A stretch of 64,000 bases of DNA from Winogradskyella echinorum (GTDB lineage Bacteria > Bacteroidota > Bacteroidia > Flavobacteriales > Flavobacteriaceae), in assembly GCF_014297365.1 (NCBI RefSeq), contig NZ_JACOQD010000001.1:248001-312000 (forward strand). Direction: 5' to 3'. Positions 50,635 through 60,420 of this stretch are shown piece by piece. Every line of letters starts with the position of its first letter. Within the stretch, counting starts at the first letter, position 1. Position numbers and translations under genes: made by a program. The notes beneath the pieces are model-generated. The model was not told the DNA's origin, did no database searches, and worked only from the letters and a program-made list of their open reading frames with translations.

Positions 50635-52191
50635 TCATTGTCTCCAACGTGGATCGCCAACTTGATTGTCAATTAAAGCCTGAGTAGTTATCGTAAAATC
50701 ACCATTTAATGGATCTACAAAACCCGGATCTAACGTATCAAAAGAAGTGGTATTATCATATCTTGGAACTAATGGATCAAACATTGTTGGTGCATTAAAA
50801 TAGTTGTTATTACTAAATTCGATGAACTCATCAGTTCTGGCTTGGTCAGAAAAACCTTCTGATACAGTATCAGTTATTAATGTGTTTTGTACTGTAATAT
50901 CGTTAGTTTGAAATCTTACATATAAAATTCTTCTACTTGAAGAGTTAGAACAAGCATATAATGTACAGCTATCCATTAATATGTTGCAGACATTACCCAT
51001 TTGAGTAGAAGTACCAGCATCATCAATTCTAAAGAAATCACGACCAGGCGCACAATTATTAAAGGTACTATTTATAAAATTAACGTTAAATACATCAGAA
51101 TTTCTAAAGTCAAAGAAATCGCCTCCACTTGTCAGTACATTTGTTACCACTGAATTCTCAACAGTGACCGTCTGTACAATAGCATCTGTAACATTTCCAG
51201 CAATAAAGGATCTATTGTAATCATGTACATTACAACCACTTACCAATAATGAATTATAAGCTCCAGGATCTGAATATCTTACCATATCTGTTAATTCTGC
51301 AGCTATATCACCTGTTAAATCTAGGTCTATTAAACTAACATCCGTACCACCAGTAGTTATTGAGAAACTTACTTTTAAAAGTGGTTTATCAAAGCTTAAC
51401 AATCCTCTTATAGTTAGTGGTTTATCTATAACTATTGTGCCTATTTGCGCAGTGTAATCTCCTTGCTCTAATACTAAAACATCATCTGGATCTGCATCAG
51501 CAACCATTTGAAATAAATCGTCTGAAGGTGTTACTAAAATACCATCTCCAATATCTATTCCTGTTGTAAAATTTAATACTCCTCTTATCGTTGTATTATT
51601 TAAAATCTGTACTGTATAATCTGTCTCACCCGTTAGACCAGTTACTGTAGCAACTCCATCTGCAATTTCTTGTGCAGATAATGTATAAGTAATATCACCT
51701 GGCACTAAAAATAGTTCAGTCACTGTACTATTTGGTAACCATCTTAAAGTTGCTTCAGTAGCTAAAATATCTTCTGGAACAATTGGATAAAAAATTTGCT
51801 CCGTTAATGTTTCTGCAGTTGTAGTAGCATATGTTGAATTCTCTAAACCTCTAGAGCTTATAGCTTGCACTCTAACATAGTAAAAGGTTTCTTGAGATAA
51901 TTCTACTTGTAAAGGTAAATCGCCTTCTGTAACGTTAACAGTTTCGACAATAGTTGAGAAAGAAGAATCTTCACTAAACTCAACTAAATAATCTTCGACA
52001 TAAGGATCAGAATCCCATTGTAATTCTACTACAACCTGATTCCTTATAAATGCTTGTAGTCCTACAGGAGCAAATTCTCTACTCACATTAAGCTCTTCAA
52101 TTACTTTGTCTGGTGAATCACAGCCAGTAACTGATAATAGTAAAGCTAAGATTACTATTGTGGATTTTAATATATATTTTGTTTTTTTCAT
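50635..52191 (-). CDS. DUF4957/DUF5123-like surface lipoprotein of the pectin locus
   Basis: This 518-residue lipoprotein (LLSVTGCDSP) has an Fn3-like domain (residues about 40-130), a second beta-sandwich (about 135-210) and a C-terminal beta-helix-like region (about 220-518). DUF4957/DUF5123 proteins with this plan accompany SusCD in pectin loci and are thought to bind polygalacturonate at the surface. It follows susD by 27 bases and precedes a hairpin terminator. No lyase catalytic residues are obvious, so a binding role is more likely. Confidence 0.8.
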   Translation of the reverse strand: MKKTKYILKSTIVILALLLSVTGCDSPDKVIEELNVSREFAPVGLQAFIRNQVVVELQWDSDPYVEDYLVEFSEDSSFSTIVETVNVTEGDLPLQVELSQETFYYVRVQAISSRGLENSTYATTTAETLTEQIFYPIVPEDILATEATLRWLPNSTVTELFLVPGDITYTLSAQEIADGVATVTGLTGETDYTVQILNNTTIRGVLNFTTGIDIGDGILVTPSDDLFQMVADADPDDVLVLEQGDYTAQIGTIVIDKPLTIRGLLSFDKPLLKVSFSITTGGTDVSLIDLDLTGDIAAELTDMVRYSDPGAYNSLLVSGCNVHDYNRSFIAGNVTDAIVQTVTVENSVVTNVLTSGGDFFDFRNSDVFNVNFINSTFNNCAPGRDFFRIDDAGTSTQMGNVCNILMDSCTLYACSNSSSRRILYVRFQTNDITVQNTLITDTVSEGFSDQARTDEFIEFSNNNYFNAPTMFDPLVPRYDNTTSFDTLDPGFVDPLNGDFTITTQALIDNQVGDPRWRQ

Positions 52192-52218
52192 CGTTTAATA
52201 ATTTCTTAATTGTAAATT

Positions 52219-54006
52219 CTAATAGCCGTAATCATTAACTAATTGACCGTTACTGGCATCTAAAAACACTTGCCATATAGGCCAAAATTGTCTATCATCT
52301 GGATTTACACCTAGTTTGTATATAGAATTAATCATATCATCCTCTAAAATAGTCCAATCTTGTGTTAAATAATCTGGACCTGGATTCATAGTTTCATTTC
52401 TGTTTAGACCGTATATATCTAGAGTTTCACCGTCTTCCTCATATTTGTAATATAGAGTTGTAGGCACATCAGAATATTCTCCAGTTCTATTTTTTAGATT
52501 AAACATTTTCACTTTTGCCTCATCTAAATTTGCCCCAAGTAGATTCCATCGAATTAAGTTCATTTTACGCTCCATTTCACCTGTAAATTCATACATGTGT
52601 TCTTTAACTATGGCATCAAACATATCTTGAGTACTTGTTAAGGCATCAACATAGCTATCAACTTTTTCTGCATGTAGATTAGATGGAAAAGCTCTTCGTC
52701 TTAATTGTTTTAAATATGGTGCAGCTGCTCCAGCTCCTTGCAATTCGTTTGCAGCCTCTGCTGCTATTAACAATACTTCTGCATAACGCATGTATATTTT
52801 GTTTACTCCATCATCATTAGTAGATGTTACATAGCGATTCATCCACTCGTAACGGTATTTCCCAAAATACCATGTATCCAATCCTACCAATTCTTGTTGA
52901 GAAAAACCATCAGTTGGGTTTCCCCATTGATATGGTACACATGTAATATCTCTTCTTGTATCGTCTTCATCAAAATCATAAAATACTGTTGGTAATGGAC
53001 CAGCAATACCACCCCTAGCCTGGCCTGTATGCTGATCTACACCTCTGTGCCTAACAGCAAACGAGAATAATACTCTACCACGACCTGCCGCAAAAGGAAT
53101 TTCCCAAAGAGACTCACCTCCAGCAGTAACAGATTCTTCATTAAAATTTCTCCATAAAGTTTCAAAAGATGGTTCTAAATGTGCATTTCCACTTCCGATT
53201 ATATCCGTCGCTTCATTTAACGCCAATGTATACATATTTTGTACAGAGAGATCAGGATCATTACTTCTTCTAACACCATCTGGATATTGTTGAAAACCAG
53301 AAGCCACCATAGCTAAACGTGCTCTAAAAGCCTTTACAAATGCTTTATTGGCGCGTTCTACCGTACTAGTCGTAGAACTTTCATTTGGCCAAGCAACTAA
53401 AGTTTCTGCTTCACCTAAATCAGCAATAATTTGTTTGTAGATAACATCTCTACTTGTTTTCGGTAAATAAAGGGTTTCGGCAGATATTGGCTCAAAACGT
53501 GCAGGAACATCTCCCCAAGTTTTTAACAAATCAGCGTAGTATATAGCTCTGTAAGTTAGGGCTTCACCAAGTAATTGACCAAGTTCAGTATCTGGCTGTG
53601 GATTACCGTAAGTTCTTAAACCTCTAATACATAGATTAGCACGTTCTATTCCTGCATACATCATTGCCCAAACATTATTATCTCTATTCATTTGAGTGTT
53701 TGTAGGTGTTGCATCATATATCATTAATTCACCTTGAGAACTGCCTACATCATCAGAACTGTAATTCCATTCAGTATCTGTATTAAACCCATAAAACGGA
53801 ATATAACGACCTCTATATGAATTTGTTTGTCCCATGCGCTCCAAGATTCCATCTACAGCACCTCTTGCAAGGTCTGGTGTTGAAAAAATAACCGACTCAT
53901 CACCCGATGATTGAGCTGGTGCGTCTAAAAAATCTTCTTCAAATTCTTGGCAAGAGTTTAAAACACCTGCTAGAATTAGTAATGTTAGAATTATTGTTTT
54001 TTTCAT
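52219..54006 (-). CDS. SusD/RagB-family outer-membrane glycan-binding lipoprotein
   Basis: This 595-residue lipoprotein (LAGVLNSCQEF) has the SusD fold: AMMYAGIERANLCI, EALTYRAIYYADLLKTWGDVP and a C-terminal RMFNLKNRTG-type region. It acts as the lid of the SusC pore and binds oligogalacturonides before import. The gene begins 12 bases after susC, and the pair is co-transcribed under the operator at 57323-57336. Confidence 0.95.
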   Translation of the reverse strand: MKKTIILTLLILAGVLNSCQEFEEDFLDAPAQSSGDESVIFSTPDLARGAVDGILERMGQTNSYRGRYIPFYGFNTDTEWNYSSDDVGSSQGELMIYDATPTNTQMNRDNNVWAMMYAGIERANLCIRGLRTYGNPQPDTELGQLLGEALTYRAIYYADLLKTWGDVPARFEPISAETLYLPKTSRDVIYKQIIADLGEAETLVAWPNESSTTSTVERANKAFVKAFRARLAMVASGFQQYPDGVRRSNDPDLSVQNMYTLALNEATDIIGSGNAHLEPSFETLWRNFNEESVTAGGESLWEIPFAAGRGRVLFSFAVRHRGVDQHTGQARGGIAGPLPTVFYDFDEDDTRRDITCVPYQWGNPTDGFSQQELVGLDTWYFGKYRYEWMNRYVTSTNDDGVNKIYMRYAEVLLIAAEAANELQGAGAAAPYLKQLRRRAFPSNLHAEKVDSYVDALTSTQDMFDAIVKEHMYEFTGEMERKMNLIRWNLLGANLDEAKVKMFNLKNRTGEYSDVPTTLYYKYEEDGETLDIYGLNRNETMNPGPDYLTQDWTILEDDMINSIYKLGVNPDDRQFWPIWQVFLDASNGQLVNDYGY

Positions 54007-54018
54007 TTTCTAAATTTT

Positions 54019-57000
54019 TTAAAAATTAAGGTTGATGCCAAAAGCAATTTGCCTACTTCTAGGATATGCTGAGTAATCTACTCTAGGTGTAAATGTTGTT
54101 TTTCTTCTTGTTGATACCTCTGGATCCATACCAGAGTAGTTTGTAAGAATAAATACGTTATTCGCTGTAGCATATATTCTAAGTTTTGATATTCCAAAAT
54201 TTGATAATGCCGATTCTGGCAAAGTGTAGCCTACGGTTAATGTATTTAGTCTTAAGTAAGATCCGTCTTCCACAGCCCAATCACTAAACACATATCTTTG
54301 CATATAAGGCGACCACATTGTTGTATTAGCATTTAGTGCTTGAAGTTGCGTAGGATCAGTTACGAGTTGCCCAGTTGAAGGATCTAAATTTGTCCACCTA
54401 ACACCATCTGCAAATGTAGTTGTAAGGTTTCCAAAATCACCACTTTCTCTAGGAGTGTTTGAGTGAATTTTATTGGCGTTATAAACATCAAAACCTACAC
54501 TAAAGTTGAAAGCTGCTGAAAAATCAAATCCATATGCTCGAGCTCCAATTGTAAAACCACCAGTAAAATCTGGATTAGCATCACCAATTACTGTATTATC
54601 ATCATTATCTACAACTCCATCTCCATTGATATCTTTTAATTTTAAAGAACCTGGCCTTACATTACCATCTCCTATTACAGCACTGTTGTCTGCAACACCG
54701 TCTTTTAAAGTATATTCACCAGTCGTAGAGTTATAATCAAAATCTGAAACTTCGTATCTACCATCATTTTTATAACCATACATTATACCTAATGGTGAAC
54801 CTACCTGTACAAGATAATCATTCCCTATTTGACTAGATGCCCATTCTGATGTCCAACCAAAATCCTCTAATTCACCTAATGAATTAATTTTATTTGTATT
54901 GGCACTTATATTAAAAGATAAATCTAATCCATAATTTTCAGTTTCTATTGCCGTATAATTGAATAAGGCTTCGAATCCTGAATTTTGAATCTCCCCTATA
55001 TTTCTAAATTGATATTCGTATCCAGATCCTGGTGTACGAAATGCGAGTAGTAAATCTTTAGTAACATTTTTATATAATTCAAAACTACCACTCAAACGTC
55101 CTCCAAAAAGAGAATAATCTAAACCTAAGTTTTGAGTAACTGTAGTTTCCCATTTTAAATCTGGATTAGCAAGTATACTTGAAGCCGCCCAATAATTATC
55201 AATTCCATTTATATAAGATGTATTATAAGACTGGAATGTTTGAATGGTTTGCCCAGTAGGAATGTTATTGTTACCTGCTTCTCCATAACTTAACCTAAGT
55301 TTTAAAGAGTTTACCCAATCTGTATTTTCTAAAAATGACTCTTCAGACAGTTTCCATGCAAAAGCTGCCGAAGGAAAATAACCCCATTGATTATCACCTA
55401 AGAATTTACTTGAACCATCAATTCTATAGGTTGCTGTGAATAAATATTTATTTTTATAATCGTAATTAGCACGACCAAAAAACGACAGTAATTTATCTTC
55501 TGGGCTATAGAAATTATCCACTGAGAAAGGAGTTCCTTGAGTAGTAAGAGTTCTACTAGTATTAAAATCGAATGCTGAAGGGAATCCATGTATTTCGCTC
55601 GTAACTCTATTATTTTTAGCTATTATCATTTCTTGTCCCAATAAAACTTGAAGTCCGTGATTTTCACCAAGATGGTTCTCGAAATTATAATTAATTGTAT
55701 TAGCGTTTCTAAAGTCTTCTCGTTTTGTGTCTCTAATTACGATTGATGGCAGACCCTGATTTTCAACAGCTGGTCGATTGCTTGAAAAGTATGTAGATTT
55801 ACCATAAAAACGATAATCTAAATCATTTCTATTATTAAGCGTTAAGCTCGTTTTAAATTTTAAATTATCAATAATTTCCCAAGCAAAGCTACCCGATAAA
55901 TTCAGATTTTTTCGTAATTGTCTTCTTTGGTTGTCATCGACAGCTACAAAAGGGTTTACCAAATCGCTAAAAAAGGTTTCTTCAGTGTTTGTTGGATCAA
56001 AACTTACTAAAGGAATTGGTGAATACCTAATAGAATGTTTTAACCTAGAATCTGAGGATGAGATTTCATTTTGCTCATTAGCTCCACCTCCATTTATTTC
56101 AGTATCCGAATAACGTGCGTTAAATGTTAAATCGACTTTATCACTAGCTTTACTTTTTAGTGCAAGCGATAAATTGTTTCGTCTAAAATCCGAACCAACT
56201 TGTATAGCCTTTTCGTCGTATAATGCGTAGTTGAAATTAAAATTTATTTTTTCTGAACCTCCTCTAATAGCTATATCTCTGCTTTCAACTTCACCTGTAC
56301 GTCCATAAATTAGTTCTTGCCAATTATTCCCTTTCATACCAATATATTGGTCATAATCTTGATAAAGCCCATAGTTTTCTTCATAAATTTCTGGAGTATC
56401 TCTCAAAAGCCAATATTCATATTGCCATTTCACAAAATCTTCTGGTTCTAAGACATCTATAGTTTTTGCTATAGATTTAACACCGTAGAATGTATTAAAG
56501 TTAACTGTTATTTTTCCTTCTTTACCACTTTTAGTGGTAATAATAACTACACCATTTGCACCTCTAGAACCATATATAGCTGTCGATGATGCATCTTTTA
56601 AAATTGTAATATTTTCAATATCAGAAGGTGATATATCACTTAAGTTATTAATAGGAAAACCATCAACAATAATTAAAGGTGAACTATCTTGAGTAATAGA
56701 ACCAGTACCTCGTATTTTAATTTGCACTTCAGCATCAGGCGAACCTTCTGTGGACAAAACTTCTACACCAGCTAAACGACCAGTTAATGTTTCTGCCACA
56801 TTTGAAATATTTTGCTCTTTTAAATCGTTTCCACCAACGGTAACGACAGAACCTGTTAAGTCAGATTTACGAGTTGTGCCGTAGCCAATCACCACAACTT
56901 CGTCAAGAGATTCTAGACTTGGCTTAAGTACCACATTTATAACTTCTTTACCGTTTACTTTTACTTCTTGAGTTGTATATCCAAGATATGAAAAAACCAA

Positions 57001-57285
57001 GATTGCATTTGGGTCAGAAACATTTAATGAATAGTTACCATCAAAGTCCGTAGAGGTACCTTTAGCCGTCCCTTTAATCATTACTGACGCGCCTGGTACA
57101 CCAGCAGAACCCATATCTTCTGCAGTTACTTTTCCTGTTATTACATTGTTTTGGGCATGCAGAAAGTTAGCACCAATAACAAATAATGCAAATAGCATTA
57201 ATGATGAAGATTTTATTGAATAAAATCTTTTTGTTTTACATTCTATAGAACGGAAAAACAAAAAATCAATTAAATTGTTATACAT
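54019..57285 (-). CDS. SusC/RagA-family TonB-dependent transporter
   Basis: This 1088-residue outer-membrane protein has a signal region (LMLFALFVIGANFLHAQ), a carboxypeptidase-regulatory-like domain (ITGKVTAEDMGSAGVPGASV), the SusC plug motif (LDEVVVIGYGTTRKSDLTGS) and a beta-barrel ending in AFGINLNF. It imports oligosaccharides, here presumably pectin fragments, using TonB energy. The annotated start gives a long pre-signal of about 25 residues; an internal start (MLFALF) is possible. Its promoter holds both a good -33 and -7 element and an operator. Confidence 0.95.
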   Translation of the reverse strand: MYNNLIDFLFFRSIECKTKRFYSIKSSSLMLFALFVIGANFLHAQNNVITGKVTAEDMGSAGVPGASVMIKGTAKGTSTDFDGNYSLNVSDPNAILVFSYLGYTTQEVKVNGKEVINVVLKPSLESLDEVVVIGYGTTRKSDLTGSVVTVGGNDLKEQNISNVAETLTGRLAGVEVLSTEGSPDAEVQIKIRGTGSITQDSSPLIIVDGFPINNLSDISPSDIENITILKDASSTAIYGSRGANGVVIITTKSGKEGKITVNFNTFYGVKSIAKTIDVLEPEDFVKWQYEYWLLRDTPEIYEENYGLYQDYDQYIGMKGNNWQELIYGRTGEVESRDIAIRGGSEKINFNFNYALYDEKAIQVGSDFRRNNLSLALKSKASDKVDLTFNARYSDTEINGGGANEQNEISSSDSRLKHSIRYSPIPLVSFDPTNTEETFFSDLVNPFVAVDDNQRRQLRKNLNLSGSFAWEIIDNLKFKTSLTLNNRNDLDYRFYGKSTYFSSNRPAVENQGLPSIVIRDTKREDFRNANTINYNFENHLGENHGLQVLLGQEMIIAKNNRVTSEIHGFPSAFDFNTSRTLTTQGTPFSVDNFYSPEDKLLSFFGRANYDYKNKYLFTATYRIDGSSKFLGDNQWGYFPSAAFAWKLSEESFLENTDWVNSLKLRLSYGEAGNNNIPTGQTIQTFQSYNTSYINGIDNYWAASSILANPDLKWETTVTQNLGLDYSLFGGRLSGSFELYKNVTKDLLLAFRTPGSGYEYQFRNIGEIQNSGFEALFNYTAIETENYGLDLSFNISANTNKINSLGELEDFGWTSEWASSQIGNDYLVQVGSPLGIMYGYKNDGRYEVSDFDYNSTTGEYTLKDGVADNSAVIGDGNVRPGSLKLKDINGDGVVDNDDNTVIGDANPDFTGGFTIGARAYGFDFSAAFNFSVGFDVYNANKIHSNTPRESGDFGNLTTTFADGVRWTNLDPSTGQLVTDPTQLQALNANTTMWSPYMQRYVFSDWAVEDGSYLRLNTLTVGYTLPESALSNFGISKLRIYATANNVFILTNYSGMDPEVSTRRKTTFTPRVDYSAYPRSRQIAFGINLNF

Positions 57286-57322
57286 AAAATTGTTGAATTT
57301 AGTTTAAAGTTATTTAGATTAA

Positions 57323-57367
57323 TGTAATCGATTGCACAAAATTATCGGATTTTTTTAAATACACAAA
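57323..57367 (-). promoter_or_regulatory. susC promoter and operator
   Basis: On the minus strand TTTG (57364-57367), 19 bases, TAATTTTG (57337-57344) is a textbook Bacteroidota promoter. It is followed directly by TGCAATCGATTACA (57323-57336), one of five operator copies in the locus. Confidence 0.88.
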
Positions 57368-57391
57368 TTTTTGTTAAGTTTTTTTTATATA

Positions 57392-57408
57392 TGTTAAATA
57401 TTTTAACA
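57392..57408. promoter_or_regulatory. Second near-palindrome in the divergent susC / lyase region
   Basis: TGTTAAATATTTTAACA lies midway between the divergent susC and PL1 promoters. It may be a site for another regulator, such as a Crp-like catabolite factor. The evidence is only its symmetry and position. Confidence 0.35.
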
Positions 57409-57480
57409 AAAAATTGCCGTATCAATAATTGCTTTGAATCAAAATAATAAATATTCCTCACAAAATTTTAAACAAAATTA

Positions 57481-57502
57481 TATATTTGTGCAATCGATTA
57501 CA
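57481..57502 (+). promoter_or_regulatory. PL1 gene promoter and operator
   Basis: TATATTTG (57481-57488) directly precedes TGCAATCGATTACA (57489-57502), 29 bases before the ATG. No good -33 TTTG is present. Confidence 0.82.
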
Positions 57503-57531
57503 TTTTAATTTACTTTCTAATAATATAAATA

Positions 57532-58848
57532 ATGAAAAAATCATTTTTATTTACGGCTCTTCTATTCTGCTTAACCTTCAGTTTTAGCCAGAATTATTAT
57601 ATGGCTACTCCACAAGGCTATGGAGAAGGCACAACTGGTGGCGGCAATGTTGCTCCTGTTACAGTTACAACATACTCTGATTTAAAAGCAAAAATAAAGC
57701 TTTCTACTCCTCAAGTTATTTTAGTCTCTGGTACAATAACAATTCCTGCAGGACAACATATTAGTGAGGTTGTTACAAATAAAACCATTATTGGACTACC
57801 TAATACGAGACTAGTAAATAATACACAAACACAATCTGGCTCAGGAATTCTAAATTTGAAAAATGGGTCTAATAACGTTATAATAAGAAATTTAATTTTC
57901 GAAGGGCCTGGCGCTTATGATGTTGATGGACGTGACAATCTTACTGCGGATGGTTGCACAAATCTATGGGTTGACCATTGCGAATTCCAAGATGGCGTTG
58001 ATGGAAATTTTGATATAAAAGGTAATTCGGATAATGTTACTGTATCTTGGTGTAAATTCACTTACCTTAAACCTGCCGTACCAGGAGGTCCAGGTGGCTC
58101 AAATGATCACCGGTTTTCTAATCTCGTTGGCTCTAGTGATTCTCAATCTCCACCAGACGGTCATTATAGTGTAACCTTTCAAAACTGTTATTGGGCAGAA
58201 GGTTGCAGAGAAAGAATGCCAAGAGCGAGGAATTCTCAACTTCATATATTGAATTGTTATTACAACACAGATGTTTCTAGTTCACGAGCTTTAGGATTTA
58301 GTGGTGGAGTAAATGATTTGTCTTGTTATGTAGAAAATTCAGACTTTGCAAATATCGGAACAGTTTATCAAAGTTATGGCGGCACAGTATCATTAGAATT
58401 TGACAATTGTATTAATGGAGTTTCTAACTTAGGCACAGTGCCACAACCAACCTATTCTTATAGCGTAATTCCCGTAAATGATGTTGCATCATATATACCT
58501 AATACAGAATGTGGTGCTGGTGCAACACTACAAGTTACTAGCACTGGAGAAATATCTTCAAGTTGTGAAAATTTAGGATTAAATGATGAAGTTTTTTCAA
58601 AGGTGAAGTATTATCCAACTGTAGTAGACGACGTGATAAACTTAAAATTTCCGGTAACTAATTATACTGAAGTAAAATTTTCAATTTATTCTGTAAGTGG
58701 ACAAAAAATAATGAATAAGACCTTACTAGTAGATAGCGAAACAAATAATACATCAGTAATAGATTTAAGTCAATACTCGAAAGGTATATACTTTATTAAG
58801 CTTCAATTTGAAAATAATTTTAAGACTTTTAGAATAACAAAAAAGTAG
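57532..58848 (+). CDS. Secreted pectate lyase, family PL1, with T9SS sorting domain
   Basis: This 438-residue protein has a signal peptide (FCLTFSFSQ) and a PL1 beta-helix with WVDHCEF near residue 146 (calcium and substrate site) and ERMPRAR near 228-234, whose arginine is the catalytic base in PL1. The last 75 or so residues (KYYPTVVDDVINLKF, YSVSGQKIMNKTL) are a T9SS sorting domain. It is therefore exported to the surface or medium, where it cuts polygalacturonate. It has its own operator-controlled promoter, divergent from susC. Confidence 0.93.
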   Translation: MKKSFLFTALLFCLTFSFSQNYYMATPQGYGEGTTGGGNVAPVTVTTYSDLKAKIKLSTPQVILVSGTITIPAGQHISEVVTNKTIIGLPNTRLVNNTQTQSGSGILNLKNGSNNVIIRNLIFEGPGAYDVDGRDNLTADGCTNLWVDHCEFQDGVDGNFDIKGNSDNVTVSWCKFTYLKPAVPGGPGGSNDHRFSNLVGSSDSQSPPDGHYSVTFQNCYWAEGCRERMPRARNSQLHILNCYYNTDVSSSRALGFSGGVNDLSCYVENSDFANIGTVYQSYGGTVSLEFDNCINGVSNLGTVPQPTYSYSVIPVNDVASYIPNTECGAGATLQVTSTGEISSSCENLGLNDEVFSKVKYYPTVVDDVINLKFPVTNYTEVKFSIYSVSGQKIMNKTLLVDSETNNTSVIDLSQYSKGIYFIKLQFENNFKTFRITKK

Positions 58849-59024
58849 GGGTTTAGTTAAGTTTAAAACAAATAACCTCAAAATTAAAATAGATATAAAA
58901 TTCACTTATTCAGTATAGAATATCAGCTTTTAAATCACATCCTAATTAATAAAATAGTAGCAAACTATAATCACCATTAAAGCTATCTTATAAAAGATGC
59001 TCTTTTCGAATAAAAATTAATTTA

Positions 59025-59044
59025 TATATTTGTAATCGATTACA
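59025..59044 (+). promoter_or_regulatory. Promoter and operator of the duplicated binding-protein gene
   Basis: TATATTTG (59025-59032) overlaps by two bases the perfect palindrome TGTAATCGATTACA (59031-59044), 35 bases before the ATG at 59080. The spacing differs by 2 bases from the other four sites. Confidence 0.82.
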
Positions 59045-59079
59045 TTAAGACAATTAACTAATTTTAAAACAATTACAAC

Positions 59080-60330
59080 ATGAAGAAAAAATTACTTTTT
59101 TTAGTATTCCCTCTAGTTTTCATGTCTTTAGTCTTACATGGACAAGACAACGTATGGGATTTTGGTAACGATGTAACAAACTTCCCTGTAGGACCAGCTT
59201 TTTCTGACACCAGAGTCATTGATGGCTTAACATTAGTGGGAGGTGGTTCTGATTTTGCGACAATTGAACCTAACTCTGGTACATGGACTGATGGTTACTC
59301 ATCAACTAATCGCTTAAAGTCTGAAGGAAATAGTTCCGTAGATGGTTCCGGTTTACCTACAAGAAGATATATGGAGTTTCCTGTAGATGGTTCTGTTACT
59401 GTTAAACTTTGGTTTAGATTCAGTGGTTCTGGTGTTCCACGAGCTGTTGTAGTAGCTGATGCTTCAGGTACCGAGGTAATGCGTTTCGATTCAGTAGGCG
59501 ATTCAGATCGTAGATATATAGAAGCAGATTATACTGGTGGTGCAACAACTTTATTGGTCTTTTCTGAAGGAAATGCCGTTAATTATTACAAACTTGAAAC
59601 AGCTACAATTGCTCCACCAACAGAAGATAAAGTCTGGGATTTTGGTAACGACACAACAAATTTTCCTGTAGGCCCAGCCTTTTCCGACACTAGAGTCATT
59701 GATGGTTTAACCTTAGTAGGTGGTGGTTCTGATTTTGCCACAGTTGAACCTAATTCAGGAACTTGGGATGATGGTTACTCGTCAACTAACAGATTAAAAT
59801 CTGAAGGAAATAGTTCAGTTGATGGTTCTGGCTTACCAACTAGACGTTATATGGAATTTCCTATTACTGGCCCAGTATCAGTTAAGCTATGGTATAGATT
59901 TAGTGGAAGTGGCACACCACGTGCTGTAGTTATTTCAGATAATACAGGTGCAGAAGTTGCACGTTTTGATTCTTTAGGTGATAGTGATCGTAGATATTTA
60001 GAAGCTAATTATACTGGTAGTGGTACATCGATATTAGTGTTTTCTGAAAATAATGCAGTCAATTATTACAAATTAGAAGTAAGTAGTACTCTGCTTAGTA
60101 CAAATGATGAAACTCTTGGTATAAATACTAATATAAAATCTGTTAATGATCGCGTATTTATTTCTAATGTACACTCAAGTACCCAAGTTGATATTTATAC
60201 AATTACTGGATCAAGACAAAAAACAATTAAAACGAATAATGACATAGACTTTATTTTGAGTCCTGGTATTTATATTGCTAGAATTAAAACTAATAAAGGT
60301 GAAAAATCCATTAAATTTATAACCTATTAA
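59080..60330 (+). CDS. Secreted protein with two near-identical 160-residue modules and T9SS domain
   Basis: This 416-residue protein has a signal peptide (LVFMSLVLHGQ). Two tandem copies of one module each open VWDFGND.TNFPVGPAFSDT and end NYYKLE. A T9SS sorting domain (about 335-416, DIYTITGSRQKTI) completes it. The modules are beta-rich with many Gly, Ser and Asp residues and resemble non-catalytic carbohydrate-binding domains attached to flavobacterial pectinases. No catalytic motif is seen. Operator control and neighbours point to pectin binding, which is an inference. Confidence 0.8.
   Translation: MKKKLLFLVFPLVFMSLVLHGQDNVWDFGNDVTNFPVGPAFSDTRVIDGLTLVGGGSDFATIEPNSGTWTDGYSSTNRLKSEGNSSVDGSGLPTRRYMEFPVDGSVTVKLWFRFSGSGVPRAVVVADASGTEVMRFDSVGDSDRRYIEADYTGGATTLLVFSEGNAVNYYKLETATIAPPTEDKVWDFGNDTTNFPVGPAFSDTRVIDGLTLVGGGSDFATVEPNSGTWDDGYSSTNRLKSEGNSSVDGSGLPTRRYMEFPITGPVSVKLWYRFSGSGTPRAVVISDNTGAEVARFDSLGDSDRRYLEANYTGSGTSILVFSENNAVNYYKLEVSSTLLSTNDETLGINTNIKSVNDRVFISNVHSSTQVDIYTITGSRQKTIKTNNDIDFILSPGIYIARIKTNKGEKSIKFITY
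59152..60080 (+). repeat. Tandem duplication, period 480 bases
   Basis: Copies at 59152-59600 and 59632-60080 are highly similar in DNA and protein. They encode the two modules of the secreted protein. The high similarity suggests a fairly recent duplication or gene conversion. Confidence 0.88.
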
Positions 60331-60361
60331 GTAATAATAATACTTTACAAAACAATAAAAA

Positions 60362-60388
60362 GGGATGCTAATTAGCATTCTTTTTTAT
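60362..60388 (+). terminator. Terminator after the duplicated binding-protein gene
   Basis: GGATGCTAATTAGCATTC forms a short palindromic hairpin followed by a T-run, about 33 bases after the stop. Confidence 0.8.
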
Positions 60389-60420
60389 TTTAATAATTAT
60401 ACTAATTAAACCATGAAAGT

